A stretch of DNA of 5,878 nt from Aquisalimonas sp. (lineage in GTDB: Bacteria; Pseudomonadota; Gammaproteobacteria; Nitrococcales; Aquisalimonadaceae), in the NCBI GenBank assembly GCA_007127625.1, contig SKYZ01000128.1, positions 1-5,878 of the forward strand, read 5' to 3'. The translations under genes and the position numbers were made by a program. This document shows positions 5,206 through 5,878 of this stretch, one piece after another; the first letter of the stretch is position 1, and each line of letters starts with the position of its first letter. Below the pieces are notes generated by a model that saw only the letters and a program-made list of their open reading frames with translations, did no database searches and was not told the origin of the DNA.

Positions 5206-5878
5206 ATGGCTGGCGGCTCTGAACAGCAACACACGCCCGCCCTCGAGGGCGTGCGCGATCAGCTGGGTCAGGCCTTGGGGGCGGATCGGCGCGCATTCCG
5301 TCAACGACTGCGCGGCCTGGAGCGTCGCGCCCGTGACGGCAAGCCGTTTGGTCGCGGGCTGACACGGCTGGGTCGGGATGTCGAGCGTTCCATTGCCCGC
5401 CGCCAACGACGCCTGGAGCGCCTGCCGAGGCCGGACTATCCGGTCGACCTGCCCGTTACCGAGCATCGCGACACCATCGCCGAGGCCATCCGTGACCATC
5501 AGGTGGTGGTGGTCTGCGGCGAGACAGGTTCCGGCAAGAGCACCCAGCTGCCGAAGCTCTGCCTGGAACTTGGACGCGGCATTGACGGCATGATCGCCCA
5601 TACCCAGCCACGCCGGCTGGCCGCACGCACCCTGGCCAATCGCGTCGCGGAGGAACTGGAGACCGAAGTCGGTGACCTGGTCGGCTACAAGATCCGCTTC
5701 TCCGACCATGTCAGTGACGACACCTTCATCAAGCTGGTCACCGACGGCATGCTCCTGGCCGAAATCCAGGGTGACCGTGAGCTGGATCGCTACGACACCA
5801 TCATCATCGACGAAGCCCACGAACGCAGCCTCAACATCGACTTCCTGTTGGGGTATCTCAAGCAGCTCCTGCCACGAC
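5206..5878 (+). CDS. hrpA: ATP-dependent RNA helicase HrpA, DEAH box (5' part, runs off the window)
   Basis: This is the first 224 codons of HrpA, a large DEAH-box RNA helicase (about 1300 residues in E. coli) that acts on structured mRNA and stalled or collided ribosomes. A basic, helical N-terminal region (1-75) precedes the first RecA-like domain. Visible motifs are GETGSGKST (105-113, Walker A with Lys111), TQPRRLAA (133-140, motif Ia), FSDHVSD (165-171), TDGMLL (179-184, motif Ib) and IIIDEAHERS (199-208, motif II). The reading frame is open to the last base; the rest lies outside. The ATG at 5206 is the first possible start, because the in-frame TGA of the previous gene is just upstream. 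GGAGG (5199-5203) sits only two bases before it, an unusually short spacer, so coupling with the upstream gene is likely. The identity is very strong. Confidence 0.95.
   Translation, partial: MAGGSEQQHTPALEGVRDQLGQALGADRRAFRQRLRGLERRARDGKPFGRGLTRLGRDVERSIARRQRRLERLPRPDYPVDLPVTEHRDTIAEAIRDHQVVVVCGETGSGKSTQLPKLCLELGRGIDGMIAHTQPRRLAARTLANRVAEELETEVGDLVGYKIRFSDHVSDDTFIKLVTDGMLLAEIQGDRELDRYDTIIIDEAHERSLNIDFLLGYLKQLLPR
5232..5253 (+). repeat. GC-rich palindrome/hairpin at the start of hrpA
   Basis: The arms CACGCCC (5232-5238) and GGGCGTG (5247-5253) are perfectly complementary around an 8-base loop. An overlapping perfect 14-base palindrome, CGCCCTCGAGGGCG, occupies 5238-5251. Either would fold in the first 16 codons of hrpA. 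It lies in coding sequence of a GC-rich genome, so chance is possible. Confidence 0.4.

Noticed and set aside
4873..5820. Leftward open frame of 315 codons antisense to the phosphoesterase and hrpA
   Set aside because: It crosses two well-supported genes on the opposite strand and has no recognisable domain.

Overview
The window is a compact, GC-rich bacterial chromosomal segment. Its gene set points to a gammaproteobacterium: a YccA-type Bax-inhibitor-1 protein, an AidB-type acyl-CoA dehydrogenase, a cytosolic-type 5'-nucleotidase, ThrH, a YfcE-like phosphoesterase and HrpA. The proteins resemble the Pseudomonas and Escherichia versions as I remember them. A halophilic or purple-sulfur lineage such as Ectothiorhodospiraceae is only a guess. 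I see no tRNA, rRNA, CRISPR, insertion sequence, prophage or other mobile element.

Layout. Two genes run leftward: yccA (42-713) and, upstream of it, aidB-like (883-2571). A 352-base divergent spacer (2572-2923) holds a weak aidB promoter candidate and three short inverted repeats. Four genes then run rightward: a 5'-nucleotidase (2924-3877), thrH (3999-4607), a metallophosphoesterase (4621-5196) and the start of hrpA (5206 to the window edge, incomplete). The last three are separated by 13 and 9 bases and are probably co-transcribed. The 121-base gap before thrH could hold its own weak promoter.

Function. The rightward cluster is three phosphohydrolases in a row followed by a DEAH-box RNA helicase. 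The first two are HAD-fold enzymes, a nucleotidase and ThrH; the third is a calcineurin-fold enzyme. The nucleotidase could release nucleosides from nucleoside monophosphates, ThrH acts in serine/threonine metabolism, and HrpA remodels RNA or ribosomes. A shared pathway cannot be shown from sequence. The leftward pair combines a membrane protein linked to FtsH quality control with a flavoprotein related to the alkylation-response protein AidB.

Nothing here is convincingly a new system. The observations worth checking are small: an acidic C-terminal domain in the AidB homologue, inverted repeats in the divergent spacer and near gene ends, unusual ribosome-binding-site arrangements, and a stop codon that leaves the phosphoesterase and hrpA in one frame.
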